From positions 29,095-45,527 of the forward strand of contig DGDU01000046.1 in the NCBI GenBank assembly GCA_002385605.1: a stretch of 16,433 bases of DNA, given 5' to 3'. The notes beneath the pieces were generated by a model that was given only the letters and a program-made list of their open reading frames with translations, did no database searches and had not been told where the DNA came from. How positions within the stretch are numbered: the stretch's first letter is position 1; each line of letters starts with the position of its first letter. Source of the stretch: Christensenella sp. UBA3944 (GTDB lineage: Bacteria; Bacillota; Clostridia; Christensenellales; DTU072). Both the position numbers and the translations under genes were made by a program. Positions 1 through 7,408 of the stretch are shown here, in pieces.

Positions 1-263
1 GCCAGCACGGCAAGGGCGGGGGCTACAGGCTCACAAGCGACCCCCGCGAGTACAGGGTACTTGACATCTTAAAGATTACCGAAGGAAACCTTGCCCCCGT
101 GGCATGCCTCGAAAAAAACGCCAAGCCCTGCAGCCGCATAGGCGAGTGCCGCACCATCGGTATGTGGAGAAAGTTCCACGAGTTAACCTTGGACCTTTTC
201 GCTAACATAACGATAGCAGACCTCATGCAAAAAGAAGAATTACCCGACAATTATGTGATTTAG
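1..263 (+). CDS. Rrf2-family (IscR-like) transcriptional regulator, 3' part only
   Basis: The reading frame enters from the left edge (first whole codon at base 3) and gives 86 residues ending in TAG. It begins with GKGGGYRL, the wing of the Rrf2 winged helix. The rest holds the dimerisation helix and three cysteines at residues 35, 43 and 49 of the visible part (C-x7-C-x5-C). In IscR-type members of the family such a trio binds a [2Fe-2S] cluster, so Fe-S or redox sensing is likely (inference). The cysteine spacing differs slightly from E. coli IscR (C-x5-C-x5-C), so naming it iscR is not justified. The DNA-binding N-terminus lies outside the window. A terminator follows 28 bases after the stop, so the gene ends its transcript here and no isc cluster follows. 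Confidence 0.85.
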   Translation, partial: QHGKGGGYRLTSDPREYRVLDILKITEGNLAPVACLEKNAKPCSRIGECRTIGMWRKFHELTLDLFANITIADLMQKEELPDNYVI

Positions 264-290
264 CCAATCTCTCCAAAGCTTATAAAGCAT

Positions 291-318
291 AAAAAGAGCG
301 CCGCGCGGCGCTCTTTTT
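291..318. terminator. Bidirectional intrinsic terminator
   Basis: A GC-rich perfect hairpin with stem AGAGCGCC, loop GCGC and complementary arm GGCGCTCT is flanked by an A-run on the left and a T-run on the right. It can therefore act on both strands. It lies between two converging genes, the Rrf2 regulator (+) and sipL (-), and probably ends both transcripts. Confidence 0.9.
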
Positions 319-341
319 GTTTACATTGTGTTAGGGATATC

Positions 342-1808
342 TTATAGTTCTCTATAAAGCAGCACCTTCTCCCCTCCTTGCAGCGGCAGCTTGAGGTCGG
401 GGTTAAGCCTTATGAGTGTTTCTTCCTCGCAAAGCAGGGCTTTGGCTACATCCCACAGCGTTTCGCCGGGCTTTACGATATAGAGGCTTATGGCGCAGTC
501 GTTTTGCTCGCGGTCGCCAAGCTCCTCCATGGCAGTTATTATCTTTATCGGGGTGCTTCCCGAGCCGAATACTTCTATATAGATATCGCCCGTAAGCTCT
601 ATCTGGTCGTTGTGGCGGGCCTTCGCCGAAAGGCATGTGACCATCGCCTTGGCGTATAAGTTATCCTGGCAGGCAAAGTCGCGCGAGACCACAAAGTGAT
701 AGGGTATTTCGGCGGTGGCGAGGCTAAGCTGCTCGTCCTCGTCTATGTAGATTACATTGGCCGAAACGATGCCCTCGACAGCCAGAGAGCCGTTGTTTGA
801 GGCGGTAAGGGCGCCGACAGAGGGGGGACACACGCACAATACCGACCTAAGGCGCTTGCTGCCTTCGTCCAGGCGCACCGAGCCCGACAGCTTTTCGTAA
901 ACGCCCGTGAGGCACACCGAGTTTTCGAGGTAGACGGTTTCGGCGGTAAGCTTAAGCTCCTTCTTGCAGCTGTATGCGTCCGAGAGAAGCATAACTTCCT
1001 TCTTGCTTACGCAGAAGCCCTTTATACCCACGACGATTTCGATTTTTAAGCCCGAGCCTGCCGCCCCGCTCTCCAGCGTTATGGTGGTGGAGGAGGCGCT
1101 TGCCGAGCAGTACACCTCGCAGCCCTCGGTTACATTGGGGGCAAGTATCTCGGTCTCGAAGGGCACCGACACGCACCTCGAAAGCAGGTTGCCGCCCGAG
1201 GTATAAATGAGGTGCAGGTAGCATTCGCCGTCAATTTGGCATATTTCTGTTGCCGCGGCTACCTTTTTGAGCGCTACCTTGGTATCGTAGGAGAGAATCT
1301 TATCGATTGCCTCCTTGATATCCACGCTCGACGAGGCCAAAATTTCGCTTTCCCTTATGGGCTGAATCGTCTCGATTTCGACGGGTAAGACTCTCTTGCA
1401 GATACCATCGTCGGGCTCGACGGCGTTAAACCCGAACTCGGCGATACAATACCCCCGGATCTCGAACGCCGCCCTGACTTTTACATCGGACGAGCCCACA
1501 AACTCGCTGGAGATAACCGATATCTCCAGGTCGATATGGCTTTTGGGAGTTATTATAGGCGACTTTATCACGGCGCTGTTGTCAAAAGCCTGCTCGTAGC
1601 TGTTTAAGGCGCCCTCGGCGTCCTTATAAATCGCGCGGTACAAGGCCTTATAATTTACTCGCGCCTCTCCCTGATACGCCTCATAAGAAGTAATTTTTGC
1701 GTTTACAATTACGCAAATTACCCTTTCGGCGCCTGCGACAGACAGTTCCTGATCGACATAGAACTGGCTGGGATAAATTTGTTCGCGTTTATCTCCTTTA
1801 ATAAACAT
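342..1808 (-). CDS. sipL: SipL-like spore coat morphogenesis protein (DUF3794 and LysM)
   Basis: The protein is 488 residues. Most of its length is beta-rich repeats of the DUF3794 type, and it ends in a LysM domain at about residues 442-488, starting LYIVKPGETLWD. This architecture is that of Clostridioides difficile SipL, which binds the SpoIVA ATPase through its LysM domain and anchors the coat on the forespore (family knowledge). There is no signal peptide, as expected for a mother-cell protein. The start at 1808 was chosen over an in-frame ATG 12 codons upstream because a strong AAAGGGGG lies five bases before it. The gene follows veg after 58 bases, a neighbour pair common in Clostridia, and the two are probably co-transcribed. 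Its presence points to endospore formation. Confidence 0.85.
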   Translation of the reverse strand: MFIKGDKREQIYPSQFYVDQELSVAGAERVICVIVNAKITSYEAYQGEARVNYKALYRAIYKDAEGALNSYEQAFDNSAVIKSPIITPKSHIDLEISVISSEFVGSSDVKVRAAFEIRGYCIAEFGFNAVEPDDGICKRVLPVEIETIQPIRESEILASSSVDIKEAIDKILSYDTKVALKKVAAATEICQIDGECYLHLIYTSGGNLLSRCVSVPFETEILAPNVTEGCEVYCSASASSTTITLESGAAGSGLKIEIVVGIKGFCVSKKEVMLLSDAYSCKKELKLTAETVYLENSVCLTGVYEKLSGSVRLDEGSKRLRSVLCVCPPSVGALTASNNGSLAVEGIVSANVIYIDEDEQLSLATAEIPYHFVVSRDFACQDNLYAKAMVTCLSAKARHNDQIELTGDIYIEVFGSGSTPIKIITAMEELGDREQNDCAISLYIVKPGETLWDVAKALLCEEETLIRLNPDLKLPLQGGEKVLLYREL

Positions 1809-1813
1809 AAAAA

Positions 1814-1821
1814 CCCCCTTT
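1814..1821 (-). promoter_or_regulatory. Strong ribosome binding site that fixes the sipL start
   Basis: Read on the minus strand this is AAAGGGGG, followed by five T residues and the ATG at 1808. An upstream in-frame ATG (1844) has no comparable site, so the shorter protein is preferred. Confidence 0.8.
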
Positions 1822-1866
1822 GTCTGGTCTCGTATACCATACAATATGAAAGAGGGCTGTGAATTA

Positions 1867-2103
1867 TTACTTTCTTTTGCGGTAGAACAAAATATTTTTG
1901 CTTAAAATATCGTTATAACTGAACGAGTTAAGCTCGCCGCCCGCAGCCCTTACCGTAAAAATGGCGGGGTAGGTGCTTTCGACGACGCCTTCAAATGTTT
2001 CGATGCGGTTTCTGCCGCGGTTTACCCTTATGATAAAGCTTTGCCCCTTTATCTCCTTTACCTTATCTATCGTGCCCTTTATATCCTGATTGACGGTTCT
2101 CAT
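1867..2103 (-). CDS. veg: Veg family protein (DUF1021)
   Basis: A 78-residue protein starting MRTVNQDIKGTIDKVK and containing the RVNRGRNRIE...G and STYPAIFTV segments typical of Veg/DUF1021. It has an SH3-like small beta fold with no membrane segment. In Bacillus subtilis Veg is abundant and has been linked to biofilm matrix control and to spore germination; its molecular action is not settled (family knowledge). The start at 2103 gives the usual family length. An upstream in-frame ATG at 2178 would add a Gly/Pro-rich stretch that does not look like the family. Neither start has a clear Shine-Dalgarno sequence. A weak promoter-like TTGGAT-18-CATAAA lies just before the ATG, so a very short or absent leader is possible but not convincing. 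sipL follows on the same strand. Confidence 0.85.
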   Translation of the reverse strand: MRTVNQDIKGTIDKVKEIKGQSFIIRVNRGRNRIETFEGVVESTYPAIFTVRAAGGELNSFSYNDILSKNILFYRKRK

Positions 2104-2185
2104 ATATCTATTTATGCCCAAAAATATGGGTTTTATCCAAATTCCGGGCGGCGCGCCCGATTTGGCATTCCCGCCCATTTTTTCT

Positions 2186-2214
2186 TTGGAGCGACAGTTA
2201 TTTTGTTGTATAAT
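2186..2214 (+). promoter_or_regulatory. Promoter giving a possible leaderless esterase mRNA
   Basis: A perfect TATAAT is at 2209-2214, with a weak -35 TTGGAG 17 bases upstream. With canonical geometry the transcript would begin at 2221, which is the A of the esterase ATG. No Shine-Dalgarno sequence precedes that ATG. Confidence 0.55.
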
Positions 2215-2220
2215 ATTTAT

Positions 2221-3216
2221 ATGAGGCTGACAAGAGGGAAAAAGGCCGCGGTCGGCTTATTGATAGTTATTTTTGTTCTGGGAGCCGGGCTTGTGTCGGC
2301 GATGGCTGTCCACGCCGCCGTCGAGGATCGCAGCATGGGCAGCGTTTTCTGTGAGTATGTTTTCAGGGTGGTTCTCACGAGAAACGACTTCCGAAGCGAA
2401 GAAGGCACCCTCAAACTAATAGAAAAAGCCCGCGAAAATAACGAAGATTACAAAGTCCCCCAAATCTACAAAACGGTTTTCAACTTCGATATTCAAACGG
2501 TATCGGGGTACGAGGTCTGCTTCTTCGGGGAGGATTCGGGCACCCTCATATATTACCTGCACGGCGGCTCATTTATCTATCAGCCCACGCCCTTCCATTA
2601 CATCTACGCAAAAAAGCTCGCCAAAGAGCTTAACGCCAAGGTCGCCCTTCCCGTCTATCCCAAAGCGCCCAACTATTCTTATGAATATATATTGGACTCG
2701 GTATACTGTATTTATTCCGAACTCACGGGCGGCGCCGGCTACCAAAACATAGTCGTTATGGGCGACTCGGCCGGGGCAACCCTCACCCTTACGCTCGGGC
2801 AGTATATAGCGGAGCATGGCGGCATAATGCCGAACGATCTTATCTCTATCTGCCCCGTAGTCGATATGACGCTTACAAACCCCGAAATAGACAAACTCCA
2901 AAAGTACGACCCCATGCTTAACGCCAAGGACTTAAAGCTCCAGCTTAACGCGTACAGCGGCGGCAACCCCACTAAAGAGGATTACAAACTTAACCCCATC
3001 TATTGCGATTTTTCGGTAATGCCCGAAGTCACCGTCTTCGCTGGCGGGTACGACATCCTCACCCCCGATATAAGAAAACTTAAAGAAAAACTCGACGGCG
3101 AGGGCATATCAATCAATTATTACGAATACCCCAGAATGGCACACACCTTCCCGCTATTCCCCATACCCGAGGCAGACAGGGCTTTGGAACAAATAAAAGC
3201 GGTTATATATAACTAA
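2221..3216 (+). CDS. Exported alpha/beta hydrolase, HSL-family esterase/lipase
   Basis: The protein is 331 residues. It starts with a positively charged N-terminus and a hydrophobic segment (about 10-30), a signal anchor or signal peptide. The alpha/beta-hydrolase fold-3 motifs follow: oxyanion-hole HGGSF at 114-118, nucleophile elbow GDSAG at 181-185 with Ser183, an Asp at 278 in AGGYD and a His at 308 in MAHTF. The full catalytic triad is therefore visible. Members hydrolyse short-chain carboxylic esters; the natural substrate cannot be told, and sugar de-acetylation is plausible beside the sugar transporter downstream (inference). The frame stays open upstream of 2221, but this start is chosen because it begins the signal sequence and sits at the predicted transcription start. 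No terminator was seen before the next promoter. Confidence 0.8.
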   Translation: MRLTRGKKAAVGLLIVIFVLGAGLVSAMAVHAAVEDRSMGSVFCEYVFRVVLTRNDFRSEEGTLKLIEKARENNEDYKVPQIYKTVFNFDIQTVSGYEVCFFGEDSGTLIYYLHGGSFIYQPTPFHYIYAKKLAKELNAKVALPVYPKAPNYSYEYILDSVYCIYSELTGGAGYQNIVVMGDSAGATLTLTLGQYIAEHGGIMPNDLISICPVVDMTLTNPEIDKLQKYDPMLNAKDLKLQLNAYSGGNPTKEDYKLNPIYCDFSVMPEVTVFAGGYDILTPDIRKLKEKLDGEGISINYYEYPRMAHTFPLFPIPEADRALEQIKAVIYN

Positions 3217-3255
3217 TCCATAAAGAGAATATGTTTTATTTTTGAAACTTTTATA

Positions 3256-3284
3256 TGGACAATCCTTAATTTTTCTTGTATAAT
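3256..3284 (+). promoter_or_regulatory. Housekeeping-type promoter for the GPH transporter
   Basis: TGGACA (3256-3261) and TATAAT (3279-3284) are separated by exactly 17 bases. The predicted start near 3291 leaves a leader of about 46 nt with an AAGGAG ribosome site before the ATG at 3337. Confidence 0.8.
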
Positions 3285-3336
3285 GCTAAGCGATGTCCGA
3301 AGACACGCTTTTTATATTGTTTTTAAGGAGAGTGCA

Positions 3337-4917
3337 ATGGAGGAGAGAAAGCTTCTTACTTACACCAAAGGCGAACGGAACGCCTATCTCGCGTCGATGG
3401 TCGGCCAAAACATGATTTACAACATCATCGGCACGGCCATGTCGTATTACTTCCAGTTCGTTATCTTCATACCCGCTATGATAGTCGGCGTGATTATGAC
3501 GGCGGCCAGGGTATGGGACGCAGTTAACGACTTCTTTATGGGCACCCTCGTGGACAAAACGAGAAGCAAGTGGGGCAAGTGCAGGCCCTACCTCATTTAC
3601 GCGCCCATCCCGATTATGATAATAACCATTTTGTGCTTTACCAACTTCGGCTTTTACACCGAAGGGCAAACGGCGCTCAATGTCGGCATCGTATTTTGGG
3701 CGGCTTTCACCTATATAGTATGGACGATGGCGTATACCGTGGGCGACATACCCCTCTGGGGCGTAACGGCCCTGATGACCGAAAGCAGCGACGACCGCAA
3801 TAAACTGCTTTCGCTCGCGAGGATTGCAGGCGGCATAGGCGGCGGCGTAGTCCTTCTGTCGATTATCCCCCTGTGCAACCAGGTTGCCCCGATGCTCTCA
3901 AAAGCCCTTTCGCTGGACTCCAGAAACGGCGAAAGGTGGGCATACCTCATCGTCGCGGCGGGCTTTGCCATAGTGGCAACCGCCCTCTTCCAGATATGCG
4001 GCTTCAAGATTAAAGAAAGGGTGGTAAGCGCCGAGAAAAAGCCCACGCTTAAAGAAAACTTCAAGATAATGCTGGGCAACAAGCCCTTTAAGCAGATTCT
4101 CCTTTCGGGCATACTCGGAAGCCCCAAAATGCTCATAATGCTTGCCGCCATGCCCCTTATACAGTATTACTTTGCCGCCAAAGACTCGGTTTTGTCTTTG
4201 GTATATATGATAGTTTTGGGCGGTGGCGTGTTCGTCGGGCAGTTCGCGGGTATGGCTGTAGCCCCCTACCTCACCAAAAAGATCTCCAAAAAGAAGATAT
4301 ACAATTACGGGCACCTCGCCAGCATCATCCCCTTTGTGCTTATATTCGTAATATACCTTGCCGCGCCCAGGACGCTCGCCACAAATTACGGGCTGCTCGC
4401 CCTGCTTACGATACTCTTCCTGTTTAACGGCTTCTGCAACGGCGTAATAATGGTTATGCAATCGGCGATGATAGCCGACTGCATCGACTACGAAGAGCAC
4501 AAGAGCGGCACGAGGCCGGACGGCGTGTTCTTCGCCGGGCAGACCTTCCTTGCCAAGCTAACCTCGGGCATAGCGACCCTCATCGCCTCTGCCGCCTATT
4601 CGGTTGTGGGCTTCTCCGACGACGCCATCGCAAAGCTTAACGACTACATCGCCAATATGGGCCCCGCAGACCCCCTGCCGAGGGAAATGGCGCAGTATGA
4701 CAAGTTCATGATGATACTCTTCTTCATCGTATCCATTCCCCCCGCGATAGGCTGCCTGCTCTCGGTTATCCCGACATGGAAATACGCTTTAGACGACGAC
4801 AGGCATAAGGAAATACTTCTCGAGCTAAACGAAAGAAGAAGGGCAAAGGAAACCGAAGCCGCTCAGGCCGAAACGGAGCCCGCTGCCATTGCCGAGGAAG
4901 CAAAGAGCGAAGCGTAA
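3337..4917 (+). CDS. GPH-family (MelB-like) sugar:cation symporter
   Basis: A 526-residue polytopic membrane protein of the glycoside-pentoside-hexuronide:cation symporter family within the MFS fold, expected to have 12 membrane helices. The family signature is clear near the N-terminus: RVWDAVNDFFMG (Asp61 and Asp65 match the cation/sugar-binding aspartates of MelB helix II), followed by VDKTRSKWGKCRPYL (72-86). Such proteins import glycosides or uronides with H+ or Na+; the substrate cannot be read from the sequence. The C-terminus has a hydrophilic, Ala/Glu-rich tail of about 50 residues, so the protein is longer than MelB (473). The start is set by AAGGAGAG six bases before the ATG. It follows the esterase but has its own strong promoter and is closed by a terminator. 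Confidence 0.88.
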   Translation: MEERKLLTYTKGERNAYLASMVGQNMIYNIIGTAMSYYFQFVIFIPAMIVGVIMTAARVWDAVNDFFMGTLVDKTRSKWGKCRPYLIYAPIPIMIITILCFTNFGFYTEGQTALNVGIVFWAAFTYIVWTMAYTVGDIPLWGVTALMTESSDDRNKLLSLARIAGGIGGGVVLLSIIPLCNQVAPMLSKALSLDSRNGERWAYLIVAAGFAIVATALFQICGFKIKERVVSAEKKPTLKENFKIMLGNKPFKQILLSGILGSPKMLIMLAAMPLIQYYFAAKDSVLSLVYMIVLGGGVFVGQFAGMAVAPYLTKKISKKKIYNYGHLASIIPFVLIFVIYLAAPRTLATNYGLLALLTILFLFNGFCNGVIMVMQSAMIADCIDYEEHKSGTRPDGVFFAGQTFLAKLTSGIATLIASAAYSVVGFSDDAIAKLNDYIANMGPADPLPREMAQYDKFMMILFFIVSIPPAIGCLLSVIPTWKYALDDDRHKEILLELNERRRAKETEAAQAETEPAAIAEEAKSEA

Positions 4918-4937
4918 AAATCTATCTTAAAGAAAAA

Positions 4938-4968
4938 CAAAAGGCTGCCCAAAACGGCAGCCTTTTTT
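4938..4968. terminator. Bidirectional intrinsic terminator
   Basis: Stem AAGGCTGCC (4941-4949), loop CAAAAC and arm GGCAGCCTT (4956-4964) are followed by a T-run. Read on the minus strand the same hairpin is followed by TTTTGTTTTT, so it can also end the endonuclease-like lipoprotein transcript coming from the right. The 113 bases between it and that gene's stop show no other recognisable feature. Confidence 0.88.
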
Positions 4969-5081
4969 ATTAATTATTATTATCCCCGACGCGGACAATA
5001 TACGCTCTTCGCGCCGAAGGCTTCCACGGGCGCAGCCCTCTTCACGCCGGCAAAGCGAGGCTTTACACATCTTTTATTGTT

Positions 5082-5975
5082 TTACTTCAGCGTAAGCTGC
5101 ACTTTTACTGCGTAGTGGTCGGAAGTAAACTTGCCGTCGTATTTTTCGTGCAGCACTTCGTAGCGGTGGACGATAAAGCAATCCTTTTTTACAAAGCAGA
5201 AGTCTATGGGACTTTTTTCGGAGATGTCGGTATCCTTGTAACCGTGGAAGGTGCCGTACTTAAGGGAAGTTTCGGCTATGTACTTTGTGTCGTCTAGCTT
5301 TTCGGTAATTATGGGGTAGTTGGAGCTCTTTTCGTCGAAGTTAAAGTCGCCCGTTAAGATAGCGGGATATTCGCTGGCCGACACACGCTCCGATAGCATC
5401 TCGGCGCCCTTTTTTCTCGCCGTCGAGCCTTTATGGTCGAGGTGGGTATTGAAAAACTGTATTATTTTGCCGCTTTCCTTGTGTTTTAGTATGGCGTAGG
5501 TGCAGATTCTGTTTGTCGAAGAGTCCCAGCTCCTGGATGGCACATCGGGGGTTTCCGAAATCCAGAAGGTTTTGGTTTCTATAAGCTCAAACTTATCTTT
5601 TTTGTAGAAAACGGGGACTCTTTCGGTAAAGGCTTCCAGAGTTTCCCTCGTTTCGCCCACAAAATCGTAATCCGTAAGATGTTTGGCAAGGTATTTGTCC
5701 TGGAAAATTTCGTTAGGCCCCGAGAGCACTTCCTGCATTCCGATTATGTCGGGGTCGTGGGCTTTTATGTGCGCGACTAAAGCCTCACGGCGATTATACC
5801 AATGGTCGGGGCCGTTTCTGTCGGCGTCTAAGGCTATCGTGCGTATGTTGTAGCTCATCACGGTGAGGGTAACCTCGGCGGGGTCGGGTGCGGGATCTTC
5901 CCCCTTGGCGCAGCCCACAAGCAGCGCCGCCGCGATAACCGCCAAAATTATTATAGAAATTATCCTGCGGGCCAT
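5082..5975 (-). CDS. Lipoprotein of the endonuclease/exonuclease/phosphatase (EEP) family
   Basis: A 297-residue protein with a lipoprotein signal peptide (lipobox LLVGC, lipidated Cys22), so it should face outward from the membrane. The DNase I-like EEP fold is complete: SYNIR with Asn43, GMQE with Glu82, NTHLDH with His178, TGDFNFD with Asp210 and Asn212, PIDF with Asp258 and SDH with Asp286/His287. These are the metal-binding and catalytic residues, so it should be an active Mg-dependent phosphodiesterase or phosphatase. Family members act on DNA, inositol phosphates or sphingomyelin, and the substrate here is unknown. The start is supported by AAAAGGGAG upstream and the well-formed signal. 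It is transcribed alone from a strong promoter, divergent from the SDR gene. Confidence 0.88.
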   Translation of the reverse strand: MARRIISIIILAVIAAALLVGCAKGEDPAPDPAEVTLTVMSYNIRTIALDADRNGPDHWYNRREALVAHIKAHDPDIIGMQEVLSGPNEIFQDKYLAKHLTDYDFVGETRETLEAFTERVPVFYKKDKFELIETKTFWISETPDVPSRSWDSSTNRICTYAILKHKESGKIIQFFNTHLDHKGSTARKKGAEMLSERVSASEYPAILTGDFNFDEKSSNYPIITEKLDDTKYIAETSLKYGTFHGYKDTDISEKSPIDFCFVKKDCFIVHRYEVLHEKYDGKFTSDHYAVKVQLTLK

Positions 5976-6011
5976 TTTTTGTCTCCCTTTTACAAAATCA
6001 GGTACCCTTTA

Positions 6012-6040
6012 ATAATAAATAATGCGGGGCAATATGTCAA
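6012..6040 (-). promoter_or_regulatory. Strong promoter of the EEP lipoprotein gene
   Basis: On the minus strand TTGACA (6035-6040) is followed after exactly 17 bases by TATTAT (6012-6017), 11 of 12 consensus positions. The predicted transcript starts near 6005 and has a leader of about 30 nt with the AAGGGAG ribosome site. Confidence 0.85.
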
Positions 6041-6050
6041 TACTAACAAT

Positions 6051-6848
6051 ATGAACAGAGTTGTTATGATAGTAGGCGCCTCGAGCGGGATCGGGCTCGC
6101 GGCGGCAAAAAAGTTTATAGAAAGCGGGGATATTGTCTATAACTGCTCAAGGAGAAAGTCCCCTTTAGAGGGCATAAAGAACCTTACCTTAGACATAGTA
6201 AACACCCCCGATATCAGACAGCGGGTCGAGGAGATAATGGAAAACGAAAAACGCCTCGACATCGTCGTAAACTGCGCAGGCTTCAGCATGGCGGCGCCCG
6301 TCGAGTATGTAAAGAGCGAGGATTACAGATATCTGTTCGATGTAAACTTCTTCGGCGCTATAGAGTTAATAAAAGCCGTGGTGCCCAATATGCGCCCCGC
6401 GGGCGGCAAGATTATCCTCATAAGCTCTCTCGGCGGGGTAACCCCCATACCATACGACCCCTATTACTCGGCGTCTAAGGCGGCTCTCAACATCCTCGCA
6501 GAGGCGCTGTCTTTCGAGCTCGAGAAGCAAAACATCTATATAACCTCGGTTATGCCGGGCGGAACAAAGACGGATTTTTCGTTCAAGCGCAAGATTTATA
6601 AAGAGGAGGAAGTAAAGCAGTATGAAGACGACTTCAGAAACGCCGTCAGCTCCTTACAGCATATTGAACAAAAAGGAATGCCCGCCGAAGCGGTTGCCGA
6701 TACGATACTATATGTAGCCGACCTTCCCAACCCGCCCTTAATTGTGGCAAGCGGGATAAAAAACAAGATAAACAACGGGTTATATAAAATACTGCCCCGA
6801 AAGGTTACCCACGCCATCACAAAAATGAGGTATAACCTCAGGCCCTAG
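6051..6848 (+). CDS. Short-chain dehydrogenase/reductase (classical SDR)
   Basis: A 265-residue Rossmann-fold oxidoreductase. The NAD(P)-binding motif GASSGIG is at 9-15, NCAG at 74-77, the catalytic Ser in ISS (125-126) and YSASK at 139-143 with catalytic Tyr139 and Lys143, so it should be active. The basic residues after the second strand (CSRRK, 32-36) suggest NADP(H) preference (inference). The substrate is unknown. The ATG at 6051 gives the normal SDR N-terminus, but no Shine-Dalgarno sequence precedes it, and a weak AATACT box sits where a -10 would be for a leaderless start. Its stop codon shares the bases CTAG with the stop of the converging kinase-like gene, so no terminator lies between them. 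Confidence 0.88.
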   Translation: MNRVVMIVGASSGIGLAAAKKFIESGDIVYNCSRRKSPLEGIKNLTLDIVNTPDIRQRVEEIMENEKRLDIVVNCAGFSMAAPVEYVKSEDYRYLFDVNFFGAIELIKAVVPNMRPAGGKIILISSLGGVTPIPYDPYYSASKAALNILAEALSFELEKQNIYITSVMPGGTKTDFSFKRKIYKEEEVKQYEDDFRNAVSSLQHIEQKGMPAEAVADTILYVADLPNPPLIVASGIKNKINNGLYKILPRKVTHAITKMRYNLRP

Positions 6849-7408
6849 CTGCCCGTTTTTGCCTGCCACCTGTCGGAGAGAAACTTAACTTCCTTTTTGA
6901 ACTCCTCGCCGAAGGCTTCTCTATCTATGGGCAGGTTTTTGCATAAGGTGTCTATAAAAGCCAGCTTTACCCGGTCGCGCACCTCGTAAAGGGCGGCAAA
7001 GGCGCACACCTTGGCGCACCATTCCTCAAGGGTGCCCTCGGTTATCTCCTCAAAGTCCACCCTTACTATTTCGTCCCCTTTTACAATGTAATTTCTGAAA
7101 TTCTCGTCGAAGGTTATCGAGTGCAGCCTGTCATAAATATATGTAATGGTTTGGGCGAGAGTTTTTGCCAGCTTTTCGGCTTCGCCGGGCGCCGCCCTAA
7201 GATATCTGTCCAAAAGAAGGTCGCCCTCGACAAGCCCGGTTTCTATTACGGCATCCCCCTTGTTAAGTATCGGAGGCGCGCAGCAGCCGTTCAAAGCGCG
7301 AAGCGCCAGGGCTTCCTTTTCGCAGCACGCTTTGTCCGAAAACTCCTTGCGAACGATTCCCTCGTCCGTAAGGGTTACTTTATTTCTTCTGCTTTTATAT
7401 TCCTTCAT
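6845..7408 (-). CDS. Small protein-kinase-like (PKL superfamily) protein
   Basis: A 187-residue soluble protein, the last gene of the ten-gene operon. It shows a reduced kinase pattern: a lysine in IVRKEF after the N-terminal strands, a Glu in the following helix (EKEALALRAL), then FDENFRNYIV and RVDFEE, which resemble the catalytic loop (D-x4-N type) and the DFG-like metal-binding Asp of Bud32/RIO/aminoglycoside-phosphotransferase relatives. The usual glycine-rich loop is not obvious. It could phosphorylate a small molecule or a protein, or be a degenerate relative; the substrate is unknown. Its ATG lies inside the end of the mobB-like gene (14-base overlap) with no clear ribosome site, which suggests translational coupling. 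Confidence 0.6.
   Translation of the reverse strand: MKEYKSRRNKVTLTDEGIVRKEFSDKACCEKEALALRALNGCCAPPILNKGDAVIETGLVEGDLLLDRYLRAAPGEAEKLAKTLAQTITYIYDRLHSITFDENFRNYIVKGDEIVRVDFEEITEGTLEEWCAKVCAFAALYEVRDRVKLAFIDTLCKNLPIDREAFGEEFKKEVKFLSDRWQAKTGS

Noticed and set aside
1838..1845. CATACAAT, a perfect match to a SigE-type -10, on the plus strand.
   Set aside because: No suitable -35 lies 13-15 bases upstream and no plus-strand gene follows. The adjacent genes veg and sipL are on the minus strand.
2041..2220. Upstream extension of the esterase frame by 60 codons.
   Set aside because: It runs over the veg gene and the promoter, and would put the signal sequence in the middle of the protein.
3898..4500. 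Minus-strand frame of 200 codons inside the GPH transporter.
   Set aside because: It overlaps an intact transporter with family signature residues. There is no start signal and the composition is rich in His, Tyr and Gly as in other shadow frames.
4988..5065. GC-rich stretch between the shared terminator and the EEP gene with a small AAAGC-GAG-GCTTT hairpin.
   Set aside because: The hairpin has no T-run on either strand and no coding potential was seen. The neighbouring hairpin already explains termination.
6016..6051. Third possible leaderless start, for the SDR gene.
   Set aside because: The box at the right distance is only AATACT (4 of 6) with no credible -35. The missing ribosome site alone is not enough.
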